NCBI GenBank assembly: GCA_023091735.1 | Contig: JALKBU010000057.1 | Coordinates: 1-64,000 of the forward strand | Length of the DNA stretch: 64,000 nt | DNA from: Trichomonas tenax | Lineage: Eukaryota; Parabasalia; Trichomonadida; Trichomonadidae | Direction of reading: 5' to 3' | In this document: positions 41,039-50,554 of the stretch, piece after piece | Numbering within the stretch: position 1 is the stretch's first letter | Layout: each line of letters begins with the position of its first letter | Position numbers and translations under genes: made by a program | The notes under the pieces: generated by a model | What the model was told of the DNA's origin: nothing | Database searches by the model: none | What the model saw: the letters and a program-made list of their open reading frames with translations, nothing else

Positions 41039-41573
41039 ATTAATATATATTTGCTAACAAATTTGTTATCTTTACTAATATCATTTCTAGCTCAATTTAA
41101 ATCTATTCACACTATTTATTTAAGAATAATTACATGATAAAATATATATTTTTTATAACGTTTTGAGTAATTTAAGATTTTAAATGTATATGTTATGAGA
41201 ACATTTGATATTAAGTCTGTGCTTCGATATTTGATATAAATATTTTTTTTTTTATATATTAGCGCATATGTCTTAAACATATATACAGAGATTGAATGCA
41301 TTGCATTTCTAATAATAATTTAGTTCAATTAAGAAAATATTGAAATCAAATTGAATAACCTCATTTTGGGATTCCAGTACAGTGAATTTACATTGCACAC
41401 AGACAAGATGTTTCGTTGCTAATTGACGCTAGGATAATTTCAAAATGTTAAAATTCAATTAGATAGAATTGAGAATAAGACTCAATCACAGTGGGTTTTA
41501 GACAAACTTAAAGAAAGTTATTGATTAAATAACAATATACATAACAAAATTTAAATAAAAACAAAAAATAAAA
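41039..41573. other. Intergenic AT-rich DNA between convergent genes
   Basis: The 3' regions of the uS5 gene and the phosphatase gene meet here. No other feature is seen. Confidence 0.4.
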
Positions 41574-42647
41574 TTAATCACACAAAGAATTGACAGTTTG
41601 GGCGTCAAGTTTCACTTCAAGTGAAGCTCCGGTCAACTTTGAACCGTCAAGCTCAGAAGAAGGCTCGCTTATCGAATCTCTTTCTTTCTTGAGTTCTTCG
41701 ATCATCTGCTTTCCGAGCCAATCAGGGAACGTCATAGTGAACTGGTTCTTTTCAGTTATGGGATCAAAAGATGTCAATGTCACTTCTAAAGCCTTCGAAA
41801 CATTAATTGCAGCGGCTTTGTTCTTCCTATCGCAATAATTTGACGACGAAAAGACAGTTATGCAGGCGTCGGACGTCTCGAACGGGAAATTATAGCCGTG
41901 AGTGCAGAATTCGTGCGCTCTCAAAACTAATTCGCATCCAGTTTTCTTTAAGAATGCTTTCAACGCGTCAACGTTGAAATACTTCCCGGACCTTCGATTG
42001 CTGGGCATAAACTTCTTCGGGCCGTCTTTTGGATCGCTCCAAATGAAATCTAAGAATATAGAAGGCTGATCGATCTCTGCTGGCTTCGGGTGGCTTAACA
42101 GGTTCGTGAAGGACTTAAATTCCGGACTTAGGCCTCCGTGGACGCAGAAAATTTTCTTTTGGATCAATGCGGTCAATGGCATCACATTGAAGACTCTATG
42201 GAACTCGTAGAAGAGTGATTTCGAATATTTCGACAATATTTCGTCTTTGAAGCCGTAAAACGTAGACATTAACTGTGTTTCGTGATTTCCGCGCAATAAA
42301 TAGACGAAATGTGGCCATTTCACTTTCATGCAGAACAGAACGAGTAAAACTTCGATAGAATTATGTCCACGATCGACGTAATCGCCAAGAAATAGATATT
42401 TCTCGTTTGGAGGGAACCCAATATTCTGGAAGATTCTCAGCAGGTCAGTGACGTTCCCATGGAGATCCCCGACGACGTGTATCGGTGGTTCTAGATGTAA
42501 AAGAATTTTTTCCTTATTTAATATCTCATAAACTCTTCCGCACAACGTAACGATATCTTTTTTCGACACAAAGTCAGAGAGGTTCGAATTCGGCTTTATC
42601 TGTGACCTCAGTGTGTTATATAATATTTTATCGATGTCGAAGAACAT
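41574..42647 (-). CDS. PPP-family serine/threonine phosphatase, PP1-like
   Basis: A 357-aa metallophosphatase that removes phosphate from Ser/Thr. All PPP metal and phosphate motifs are present: GDLHG (60-64), GDYVDRG (88-94), RGNHE (119-123), HGG (170-172), an RAHE segment and the FSSSNYC block after ITV. It is PP1/PP2A-like, but several PP1-typical residues differ: YGFKDEI for YGFYDEC, and IWSDPKDG for LWSDPD. The C-terminal 60 residues are extra and charged. The frame is open to 42716, but those codons cover promoter-like DNA (a TTTACATGACAAA element and AAAAGTGTC). The ATG at 42647 (MFFDIDKIL) fits the PP1 start. Confidence 0.93.
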   Translation of the reverse strand: MFFDIDKILYNTLRSQIKPNSNLSDFVSKKDIVTLCGRVYEILNKEKILLHLEPPIHVVGDLHGNVTDLLRIFQNIGFPPNEKYLFLGDYVDRGHNSIEVLLVLFCMKVKWPHFVYLLRGNHETQLMSTFYGFKDEILSKYSKSLFYEFHRVFNVMPLTALIQKKIFCVHGGLSPEFKSFTNLLSHPKPAEIDQPSIFLDFIWSDPKDGPKKFMPSNRRSGKYFNVDALKAFLKKTGCELVLRAHEFCTHGYNFPFETSDACITVFSSSNYCDRKNKAAAINVSKALEVTLTSFDPITEKNQFTMTFPDWLGKQMIEELKKERDSISEPSSELDGSKLTGASLEVKLDAQTVNSLCD

Positions 42648-42673
42648 TTTTCGTCCTTTTGCTAAACGTACTC

Positions 42674-42912
42674 CGAATTTGACACTTTTTAGTTGGTAAC
42701 AACTTTTACATGACAAACATTTTCATAAACTTATTTACCTGTCAAATTTTACTACAATTTACATGACATATTTGATTTTACTTTGCCAAAATATGTGATA
42801 ATTTTCGATTTTATATACCATTTTTGGATTATTTTACATGGCAAATTTTTGATGTATGGCAAAAGATATTATTTACATGATATTTTTCACAAGATATTTG
42901 ACATGTAATTTT
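42674..42912. promoter_or_regulatory. Dense TTTACATGTCAAA-type array upstream of phosphatase
   Basis: Plus-strand copies start at 42705 (TTTACATGACAAA), 42734 (TTTACCTGTCAAA), 42758 (TTTACATGACATA), 42777 (TTTACTTTGCCAAA), 42833 (TTTACATGGCAAA), 42851 (core ATGGCAAA) and 42872 (TTTACATGATATT). An inverted copy TTTGACATGTAAT lies at 42898. Most spacings are 18-29 bp. AAAAGTGTC on the gene strand lies at about 42681-42690, 34 nt before the start codon. This is the densest array of the window. Confidence 0.55.
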
Positions 42913-43757
42913 CTATTGTCTTTATGTGTAATTTGATTTTATTGTTCTGTATATGGTGTACTACAGTTGTCTATCATATTTTTACAATTAATTTTGGTTT
43001 ATATTCATTCTTTCTAGAACTTATTAAACGAAAATATCTAATGAATGAAAATGAAAATTATATCCTGTTATCGATAACGTCAAATAACCTATCAATATTA
43101 GAACATAGAGTCTAAGTGAGAAGTTATAGATTTCTTATTATCATATGAATTCATTTCAATCTTTTTATATGTCATAACACACATGTTTGATCATGATACA
43201 TTATTGAAAAATTTATATGTAATATATATTTCAGATCACCTTAGAGAAATTGATGACTTCATCGTTAAATGTCGATTATCGGATGGGAATATTTGAGACA
43301 AACAAAAATTATCATAGTCCCCATATACAGCACAAGTTTCCTTATAATGATTTCTTATCCTTTTGGTTTTATAGCCAAGATGATTTCATTCAATAAATTA
43401 TCAACAGTAGAACTAACAAAATTGTTACAAATATCATTTTTATCTCAATTCAATGCTATTTTATCAGTATCAGAGCATAAATAGATAAAATTGAAAATAT
43501 TCAAATATATCATCGAGAAAAGTCGAAAGTTCAGATGCTTATAAGCTTTAAGAAGGAAGATTTCAGTATTTCCAAGAAATTATAAACAAATGAAGTAATC
43601 ATTTTTCATATTTTACATAATCTCGACCGAGAAGAGCCTCATACGCAGTAAACATTTAGATTTAATCAACGGCAGACACTTTATTACTTAAAGAAGAGCG
43701 AGTAACAAAAAATTCGCACATGTTTATAAAATCAAACAATAAACTAAAACATCAAAA
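42913..43757. other. Intergenic DNA with possible coding remnant
   Basis: On the plus strand 43230-43485 reads in shifting frames as protein-like pieces (LREIDDFIVKCRLSDGNI, then HSPHIQHKFPYNDFLSFWFY, then LSTVELTKLLQISFLSQFNA). Stops separate them. This could be a decayed gene of a family that I do not recognise, but the evidence is weak. The rest is featureless. Confidence 0.3.
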
Positions 43758-44291
43758 TCAGAGGACGAGGAATCCACTTGGAATGTCCCCAACAATAGGT
43801 AGAAGTGGCTGAATATCTTCAGCAATTGAAGGAACGTAAGGCTCCTCATATCTCTCCTCCTCTGTGCTGCTTTCATCCTCAAAGAAAGGAAGTGAAAGGG
43901 CAACATTTATGATCCTTATGAAGGGTCTCAATTGGAATGGAAATGTATTGGTCAATGTGCAAACATTGTTCGCAAAGTGCTGCGGTGCCTTGGAGCACTG
44001 AATCACAGCCGATTTTCTCGTAGTTATGACTTTGAATGAGCAGTGACATTTCAAGCAAACAAGTTCGTAGCAGCAGTCCATCTGCGACAGGACCGCCACA
44101 TTATTGGGAGAAACAACCTCAATGTTCTGTGGCCTGATGTTGTAAGCTTCGTCATCAAAGAAATATCTCAAGTATTTCTCAACAGAAGTGATCTGCTCCC
44201 TGCACTCGATCTTTCTGTGAAGCTTGACGTGCATTGTCCCGCAGTCGCATTTCGCGTGTTTGTGGTCGTACACACGTTGTCTTTTCATCAT
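43758..44291 (-). CDS. Cys-rich hypothetical protein, possible metal binding
   Basis: A 177-aa protein that I do not recognise. Two Cys clusters (CDCGTMH near residues 15-21, and CCYELVCLKCHC near 73-84) with nearby His residues suggest a zinc-binding fold in the first 110 residues. The last 50 residues are acidic (DESSTEEERYEEP) and then hydrophobic/Pro-rich. The basic MMKRQRVYDHKHAK start could be a nuclear signal. The length and clean frame support a real gene; it could be trichomonad-specific. Confidence 0.7.
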   Translation of the reverse strand: MMKRQRVYDHKHAKCDCGTMHVKLHRKIECREQITSVEKYLRYFFDDEAYNIRPQNIEVVSPNNVAVLSQMDCCYELVCLKCHCSFKVITTRKSAVIQCSKAPQHFANNVCTLTNTFPFQLRPFIRIINVALSLPFFEDESSTEEERYEEPYVPSIAEDIQPLLPIVGDIPSGFLVL

Positions 44292-45384
44292 TTTTTATTA
44301 TATTTACAAAATTTGAGTTTTCTTCTCAATTTTTGAAAAACTTTATATTTATGTTATACATGGTAAGTACAATATAATAATTTTCTGACGATTTCTTTCA
44401 AAAAATAAAAAAGTTACTTTTGAATATGATAGAGATATTTTAAGACAGATATTAAAAATAACCCGATTTTAGTCCCACAACTGCCGCCAAACCGCACAAA
44501 TTGAATACGCATAATTGGGAAAAAATATCATCAGACTAATAATGCATGTAAAAGTTTTGTAAATCAATTTTTTGAATCAAAAGTCATTTTAAAGTGGAAC
44601 ATGACACACTTCCATTCAAAAAATCAAAATGTGAGGTGGAGCTTTCACGTTAATAATATGAAAAAATTAGCCTCCATACGATAAGAAAGACGTTTTTATC
44701 AATCAATCCCGCTAAGGTATAAAAACAAAATATGATCAGCTCAAAATCAGAGATAAGAGCTTAATAATAAGCAGGTACTTTATCCATCCACATCTGATCA
44801 TATCAGCGTTAGTTAATTACGATATTTACCTCGCAAATCGCTAGAAGTTGGTCTGAATTTGGTCATCCTTGATATTGAAGACCAAATTACTTTAACATAT
44901 TAATATGAAAGATCTATGCTTATCGCAGGCATATATAGAAGATGTAAAATAACCCCTGATACGCATGAATTTATATATTCAAATCTAAAAACTCAAAATT
45001 ATGTTTTTTAAACTGATAATTGGAAATTTCATGTAAAATTTAGAATATTTGCAGATTTGATTATTTGCCCTGCCAAAATAATTATTGAAATATTGCAGAA
45101 AAATAAATTTCTAATATTTTTTTTGAAAAATCTCACTTTTTCGTCCTGGTGTCAGAAAACGTTATTTTTTTCTGAATTATTTGGCTTAGATACTTTGGAA
45201 TACTAATTTATATAACATATAGAGTCTAACATTTTTGGCTGTCAGATTCAAAATTCGAAAATTTAACACATTTTTTATTCTTCCATTAGATAGTACTCTC
45301 AGTACAGAATCTATATTGCTTAATATAATTTTAAAAATATTGTTTTTTGGGAGTAGAATGACCTCTTAAATATCATTTTCTAAT
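44292..45384. other. Gene-poor AT-rich DNA
   Basis: About 1.1 kb between divergent genes with no RNA, repeat or gene that I can support. Confidence 0.4.
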
Positions 45385-45413
45385 TTTGACATGTAAACAA
45401 AAAACCTGTCAAA
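45385..45413 (+). promoter_or_regulatory. TTTGACATGTAAA element and half-copy at the Nup93-like start
   Basis: TTTGACATGTAAA at 45385-45397 is followed by CCTGTCAAA that runs into the start codon. The spacing is about 16 bp between elements. Confidence 0.5.
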
Positions 45414-47741
45414 ATGAACCTTAACACGAGGGTGAACATTCCCGTCGAGACATTGATCGACGACATTCTCGCGAGATCGCTCAGATTGGAGAAGAAGAGC
45501 CCATACGTCGCAAATTTCTCGTTCACGAACCTCCTCCACCAAAGCAGATCGGTTATCAACACAAAATCTTTCTCAAAAGACGACGAAAACCGCGGAAAAT
45601 ACCTTCTAGGTACCGTAAACAAGGACATAGCGAACGTTCCAACGACATTGAGCAGAATTGATCCAGCAAAAATTGTGTCCGATGAAATTACGCTTTATGC
45701 GGAGAAAAATAACGATTTATTCCAAGATGCGATGGTGAAATCTATAACTTCGATCCAAGAAAACACAGATTCGATCAATAATAACTATATTATGAAATCT
45801 TTAGACAAAATATACAACAAGAAATACATTACTTCGAATGTTGCAGTTCCATACTACGAAGAGATTCCGACAATCACTCCAAACATATTGGAATACCTTC
45901 AAAATTATCCGATTCCAGACGTTCGCATGGTTCTGAGCCCAAGGGATCAATTTTATGCAGAAAATCTCACAAACGCAGACGAATCATACTCAGAGCACAT
46001 GGTTAAGGCCGTCAGGAACTCAAAGATTTTCAAAGATAATTATCAACAGCCTCTTGCAGACACATTCATGCTTATCCATAGTTTCGAGAAGTTCGAAGAC
46101 CGCTTCTTAGGTTCAATTCACTTCCTTGAGAAGCAAATAAAGAGAATCATCACAGAAGAAGTCAACACGAACTTAAACATCGCAAATCGCGGCCCAGAGT
46201 ACGGAATCATGCACACGATCCAAGGATACGTCAATTTATTGCCTCATCCACAGCACAGCAGTCCGTGGGGCGTTCTTTTGTTCGCAATGAGATGCGGAGA
46301 GAATGAAAACGCTCTAAAGTTTGCTTCTTCAAATGATTTCAGCCACGATGTCGTTCAAGCGTTAGAATTCCGTGTAACGAGACAGCAGATCACTCCTCAG
46401 ATCAAATCAAGCCTCCAATCCGATCTTTCAAACGAAATCTCATCACCCACGCCAGACACATTCAAATGCCTCAGTTTATCGGTTCTTTCAGGTGTCGGAG
46501 GATACCAGGACCAGGAAGTTTTCGCTTCGTTCGAGGACTGGCTCTGGCTCTCGTTCCAGCTTGGAGAATCGCAGAATACGAAGACGAGAATCTGCGAGAA
46601 AGTCTTCAAGAGCATCGACGAACTTTCTGATCCAAGAAATATAATGTTGAAAGGTCAAGCGATGCTTTTGATCCACAAATTTGACGAAGCCGCGAAGTGG
46701 TTCTTGACAACGCCGTCTGTCGAAAACGATGGCCTCCAGATTGCTCTCGCGATGCAGGCAGTCGGCCTCATTAAGCCTTCTCTCTTCTCCAACGAGCTTC
46801 TTCAGTACTGCGCGGACGTCTTCCAGACTGACGGGTACACATCCCTTAAGTATCTTTCGCTCATCAAAGACCGCTCCGAAGTCATCAGGCTCGCTTCTTT
46901 GTTGGCTGTTACAGCGAAGGACGGAGAGTCCCTCTTCCAGCCTCTCTTCGACGAGAATCCTTACGTTATGCCTCCACCCGACAGCGAAGCCTCTGCAGCG
47001 ATTTTCGACGGAATCTCAGATCCAAAGGATATTGTCGACAGCTACAGATCGGAAGAAGAACTCGAGCAGGATCCGATCGCAACACACAGTCCAGCAGCGA
47101 GATTGCTCAATCCTGAAGAGCTCAAGGAGGCACTCACAGAGGCAGGAAACGTCGCTGCAAAGAGATCGAAGTACCAGCTCGCGATGAAATTGTTATACAT
47201 GGCGAAGAACATCAGCAAGCTTGTAGACTTGTGCTGCTTGCAGTTGCAGAGATGCACAGAAGGATTGGTTGATGATCAGCCAATCGTTGACGCAATGGGA
47301 TTATTGGAAGAAATCTCGAATTACTCATTAGAAATAGACTCAGACAAACTCAATACACTCAACTTATTATTGTCATTCGCAAAGTGCTCTTTCTTGAATC
47401 GTACTGGAAACTTCGAAGAGTCATGCGCTGCTTTTGACGAGTGCCAAATATTCGCTTCAGATATCGGCACACAAGGAACAACAGATGATGGAGGAATCAA
47501 CTTCTCGAGAATAACAATCCAGAAAATGCCAGAAAACATCAAAGAGACGATTCCTTACGCTTTAGTGAGCGCCGTTGATTCATATTCCAAAGTTTACTCT
47601 CAACTTTCTCGCGGTGATGCAAAGACAAACATATACAACAAAGTTAAGATATTGACAAACTTAGCAAGTGAAGTCGGACCAAGCCTTCACGAAGAGATGG
47701 CTAAGAAGCTCTTAATGCTCAAAGACTTTGATTCTAAATAA
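45414..47741 (+). CDS. Nucleoporin Nup93/Nic96-like protein
   Basis: A 775-aa helical protein that matches the layout of the scaffold nucleoporin Nup93/Nic96 of the inner ring of the nuclear pore. In the middle, SPWGVLLFAMRCGENENAL corresponds to the Nup93 W..(I/V)YYC.RCGD..AA block. About 80 residues later, FEDWLWLSFQLGE corresponds to EDYLWLKL. The rest is a continuous alpha-solenoid, ending with AKKLLMLK. Human Nup93 is 819 aa. Overall identity is low, so I rely on these blocks, their order and the length. Codon use is moderately GC-rich in the middle. The stop overlaps TAAA. Confidence 0.78.
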   Translation: MNLNTRVNIPVETLIDDILARSLRLEKKSPYVANFSFTNLLHQSRSVINTKSFSKDDENRGKYLLGTVNKDIANVPTTLSRIDPAKIVSDEITLYAEKNNDLFQDAMVKSITSIQENTDSINNNYIMKSLDKIYNKKYITSNVAVPYYEEIPTITPNILEYLQNYPIPDVRMVLSPRDQFYAENLTNADESYSEHMVKAVRNSKIFKDNYQQPLADTFMLIHSFEKFEDRFLGSIHFLEKQIKRIITEEVNTNLNIANRGPEYGIMHTIQGYVNLLPHPQHSSPWGVLLFAMRCGENENALKFASSNDFSHDVVQALEFRVTRQQITPQIKSSLQSDLSNEISSPTPDTFKCLSLSVLSGVGGYQDQEVFASFEDWLWLSFQLGESQNTKTRICEKVFKSIDELSDPRNIMLKGQAMLLIHKFDEAAKWFLTTPSVENDGLQIALAMQAVGLIKPSLFSNELLQYCADVFQTDGYTSLKYLSLIKDRSEVIRLASLLAVTAKDGESLFQPLFDENPYVMPPPDSEASAAIFDGISDPKDIVDSYRSEEELEQDPIATHSPAARLLNPEELKEALTEAGNVAAKRSKYQLAMKLLYMAKNISKLVDLCCLQLQRCTEGLVDDQPIVDAMGLLEEISNYSLEIDSDKLNTLNLLLSFAKCSFLNRTGNFEESCAAFDECQIFASDIGTQGTTDDGGINFSRITIQKMPENIKETIPYALVSAVDSYSKVYSQLSRGDAKTNIYNKVKILTNLASEVGPSLHEEMAKKLLMLKDFDSK

Positions 47742-47783
47742 AGATTATTTTATAAAGATTTTAAGCAATCTGACAAATAATAT

Positions 47784-47885
47784 TTTACATGCCAAACACA
47801 TCTTTTTACATGACAAAATATAATGATGGTAAAATAAATATATTTACACGACAAATTAAAATCTACATGTCAAAAAATGTCAAAT
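47784..47885. promoter_or_regulatory. Phased TTTACATGTCAAA array between Nup93-like gene and next gene
   Basis: Copies start at 47784 (TTTACATGCCAAA), 47805 (TTTACATGACAAA), 47843 (TTTACACGACAAA), 47862 (TCTACATGTCAAA) and 47873 (core ATGTCAAA). Spacings are 21, 38 and 19 bp, close to one or two units of 20 bp, then 11 bp. The array lies in the intergenic stretch 47742-48101. Confidence 0.55.
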
Positions 47886-48088
47886 ATTAAATTCTAGATA
47901 TTAAAATGGATTTATAGCCATGTATATGAGTAAAAAGTGAAACTATAGTGATGAAGAGTTTAAGTATAGAGAGTTGTGAAATAAAAACGAAATATTTTAT
48001 ATTTTTGAAAAATATTTGGAAATAATAGATCGGATGATGAAGAATAGATATAAAAATGATGAAATAAAAGTATCATAATAGTAAAAGT

Positions 48089-48101
48089 TCATTATTTCAT
48101 A
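48089..48101 (+). promoter_or_regulatory. Two initiator-like sites
   Basis: TCATT at 48089-48093 and TCATA at 48097-48101 both match TCA(Y)(W) and directly precede the ATG at 48102. Confidence 0.5.
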
Positions 48102-49406
48102 ATGGAAGTGATCAATGCTTTCGGATCTCTTTTTGGGATTCAGAACAATGGTTATTTTATGATGAAAACAGAGACTGCGGAACCATATTTAATACACAAA
48201 ATACAAAATTATCAGTTAAAATGCGAAAATGAATTACTTCAAATGATAAATTCGATCAAAGTTAACATTAAAAAAGAAGGATATAAATACAAAGACCTAA
48301 ATATACATTCCAAGTATTTGAACACTTACTACGAAGTTGTTTTCTTTGAAGTTTATGACTCAAATGAAATATCTGGATCAAAAATAATGATTTTACTTAT
48401 AACAAATGATTCAACACCATTAAGTGATATCAGTAACCTTCAACATATCAGTAAGTTCATCCATACACAAAATTTAAACCAATTTTCAAAGGAAATTGTC
48501 ACAAAAATTCATGTTATGAATTCACAGATTAAGAAAGAAGGAATTGAATCACTTATACAACTTGCAAAAGACTTAAACTTGAATCCAGAAGATGAATCAC
48601 TTTTAATTGATGAAAGGTTCTTGTTATCATCAAAAAGAAACCCAGAGCTTCTTTTCAACAAAGAAGAATGCCTTTACTTATTCACAGAGTATGTTATGTT
48701 TGCTCCATTCCATGAATTTGAAGAACAGGCGAAAAAGTTTGATATTGGAATCGGAAACAACTCTAAGTTGAATTTATTTACTTATGCAGCTTCAAATGAC
48801 CAAAGATCTTTGTATGTTAAGCTTGCGAATTCAATGATTTTAGCAAATTTGATATTTACATGCTTAATTTCACGTCCTTTGATTATAGTTGCTAACAACA
48901 CAGAAAGATTTTTATTGGTTGCCATCAAATTATCATGTTTCTCACCTAATTTCGATCGTACCAAATTAATTTTAACAGATGCAGTTGATCCACAAGAAAT
49001 TACAGAAGGAATGATCTGCGTCACGAAAAGCTTGAAGAATAACAACATAGAGCATTGCTCGATTCTTTATATTGATCAAAACATGTATGAAGGAGTTATC
49101 GTTGAAAGAGAATCAGCATTAGTCGGACTTTCTCATATGGAACCTGCGCAGTCGAGTCCATCGTTCATTTACACAGCTTATAACAAAATATTCCAATTTT
49201 TGAGCAAAATCGATATTTCCTTTACAAAAGCTATGAAACAGTCTAAAAAAGAGTTTAACATTTGCAGGTCATTGACAGAGGCAGGAATAAAGAGATGTGA
49301 TTTTCCAATCGCTTCAAACTTGCTAAAGAAGGATGGACACCCTGAAGAAGCGGAGCTCATCATGAAGCATATCCCTACAGTGCAAAAAGCCGCTTGTTTC
49401 TTTTAA
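48102..49406 (+). CDS. Hypothetical protein, possible longin/DENN-like fold
   Basis: A 434-aa protein that I do not recognise with certainty. The N-terminal 120 residues alternate strands and helices (FGSLFGIQNNGYFMM, YYEVVFFEVYD). The segment RPLIIVANNTERFLLVAIKLSC followed by KLILTDAV resembles the middle of DENN-type or FLCN/SMCR8-like modules, which act as Rab or Rag regulators. A Rab gene lies 3 kb away, but no link is shown. The C-terminal 80 residues are helical and end in a hydrophobic CFF. This fold suggestion is inference only. Confidence 0.75.
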   Translation: MEVINAFGSLFGIQNNGYFMMKTETAEPYLIHKIQNYQLKCENELLQMINSIKVNIKKEGYKYKDLNIHSKYLNTYYEVVFFEVYDSNEISGSKIMILLITNDSTPLSDISNLQHISKFIHTQNLNQFSKEIVTKIHVMNSQIKKEGIESLIQLAKDLNLNPEDESLLIDERFLLSSKRNPELLFNKEECLYLFTEYVMFAPFHEFEEQAKKFDIGIGNNSKLNLFTYAASNDQRSLYVKLANSMILANLIFTCLISRPLIIVANNTERFLLVAIKLSCFSPNFDRTKLILTDAVDPQEITEGMICVTKSLKNNNIEHCSILYIDQNMYEGVIVERESALVGLSHMEPAQSSPSFIYTAYNKIFQFLSKIDISFTKAMKQSKKEFNICRSLTEAGIKRCDFPIASNLLKKDGHPEEAELIMKHIPTVQKAACFF

Positions 49407-49612
49407 TTTTATCTTTATGTTTGTTTTATTTTCATTATTTGTTGCGTATAAATCAATTTTAGTTTTGACAGAGGTCAAAGAGGGTCGGTCTTAAAACAAA
49501 ATATTTACAATAATTTAATAAAACATAATTTTTCATAAAATTATTTGTAAATATTTTGGTATTTGAATTTTCAAACAATACATGAATAAACATTCTGAGA
49601 TTTATACAATAC

Positions 49613-50419
49613 TCACAATGAAATTTCGAACTTAAACTTCGATTTTCCGAAAAACGCCTCAGGATCGAACGGTGCATCATTTGGCACAATAGGAATAGAA
49701 TTACGTCTATTCTGGTGTCTGAACTGCACATTCGGGACGTGGAACTGTCTCGGCATCATCCTGTAGACATTTAACTGCGGTTGCTCGTAAACATCAGGAT
49801 TATGCGTTAGTTCATAGAGCACGTTGTCATTTGTAATGGGTTCACCCTCCACCGTCGAGAGGCACAGATACCAGAATATCTGGTCCGGCGTCGCCTGCTT
49901 CAGCTCCTGCAACGCATTGTAAACCGCGATTGAGATTGCATGGTAATTATGACGCAGCGGGATCGGCTGGTCAGCGAACCAGTAGGTGCCGTCGGGGAGC
50001 GGTGAAAATTCAGAAGAATGTATTGTCAAGAAGCGTAAGAAGAGGACTGCATCAACGTCTGGAATATCTGTATGTTGCGCGAATTGGTGTATGGTCATCG
50101 GTCCGTTCTGTGTCAGCATACTCTCAATGGATGAAATTAGCACAGAATCGGAGATTGAAACTGCAGTTTTGAATTTAAGGGCCCATTTGATAAGCCCAGA
50201 GGATGGAACCTGTACGAATTGATCACTGTCTTGCAACACGGACATTATTTTCCTTTTTGTTATAGAACTTGCCGGTACATATCCGTCATTTGCAGTTTTA
50301 ACACACGCAGAGCAGTTTTCGATCAGCGTGTAGATCCGGTCCTGGGTCAGCACAGCTGTCTGCTCCTCCTGAAACAAAGCAACAATCAATTCGCGCAGGG
50401 AATCAAATCGTTGCTCCAT
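49613..50419 (-). CDS. Hypothetical protein with winged-helix-like repeats
   Basis: A 268-aa protein with three similar helix-rich units: residues 1-85 (ending FVQVPSSGLIKWALK), 90-150 (MTIHQFAQHTDIPD...DGTYWF) and 155-220. Each has the helix-helix-wing pattern of winged-helix domains, where the wing ends in an aromatic or Trp residue, as in HARE-HTH or Cullin/RPC-type folds. The last 50 residues are Pro/Arg/Asn-rich and disordered. A DNA- or protein-binding role is likely but unproven. Upstream of its start is a striking array of GTCAC(A/T)TTT elements in gene orientation; each contains TCACT or a related initiator-like core. Confidence 0.72.
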   Translation of the reverse strand: MEQRFDSLRELIVALFQEEQTAVLTQDRIYTLIENCSACVKTANDGYVPASSITKRKIMSVLQDSDQFVQVPSSGLIKWALKFKTAVSISDSVLISSIESMLTQNGPMTIHQFAQHTDIPDVDAVLFLRFLTIHSSEFSPLPDGTYWFADQPIPLRHNYHAISIAVYNALQELKQATPDQIFWYLCLSTVEGEPITNDNVLYELTHNPDVYEQPQLNVYRMMPRQFHVPNVQFRHQNRRNSIPIVPNDAPFDPEAFFGKSKFKFEISL

Positions 50420-50446
50420 TTCACCCCCTCTGTATTTCTTTTGGGA

Positions 50447-50554
50447 AAAAGTGACTTATAGACGAAAAGTGACATAAATTTCTTTAAATGTGACAAAAAT
50501 TCATGAAAAGTGACTTTTGTTGATAAAAAGTGTCGAACCTTAAATAAAAGTGTC
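50447..50554 (-). promoter_or_regulatory. Six-copy, 20-bp-phased AAAAGTGAC array
   Basis: Plus-strand copies start at 50447, 50465, 50486 (AAATGTGAC), 50506, 50526 (AAAAGTGTC) and 50546 (AAAAGTGTC). Spacings are 18, 21, 20, 20 and 20 bp. On the minus strand, the strand of the adjacent gene, the elements read G(T/A)CACTTTT and contain TCACT, which fits the initiator consensus. The array begins 28 bp before the start codon. Confidence 0.65.
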
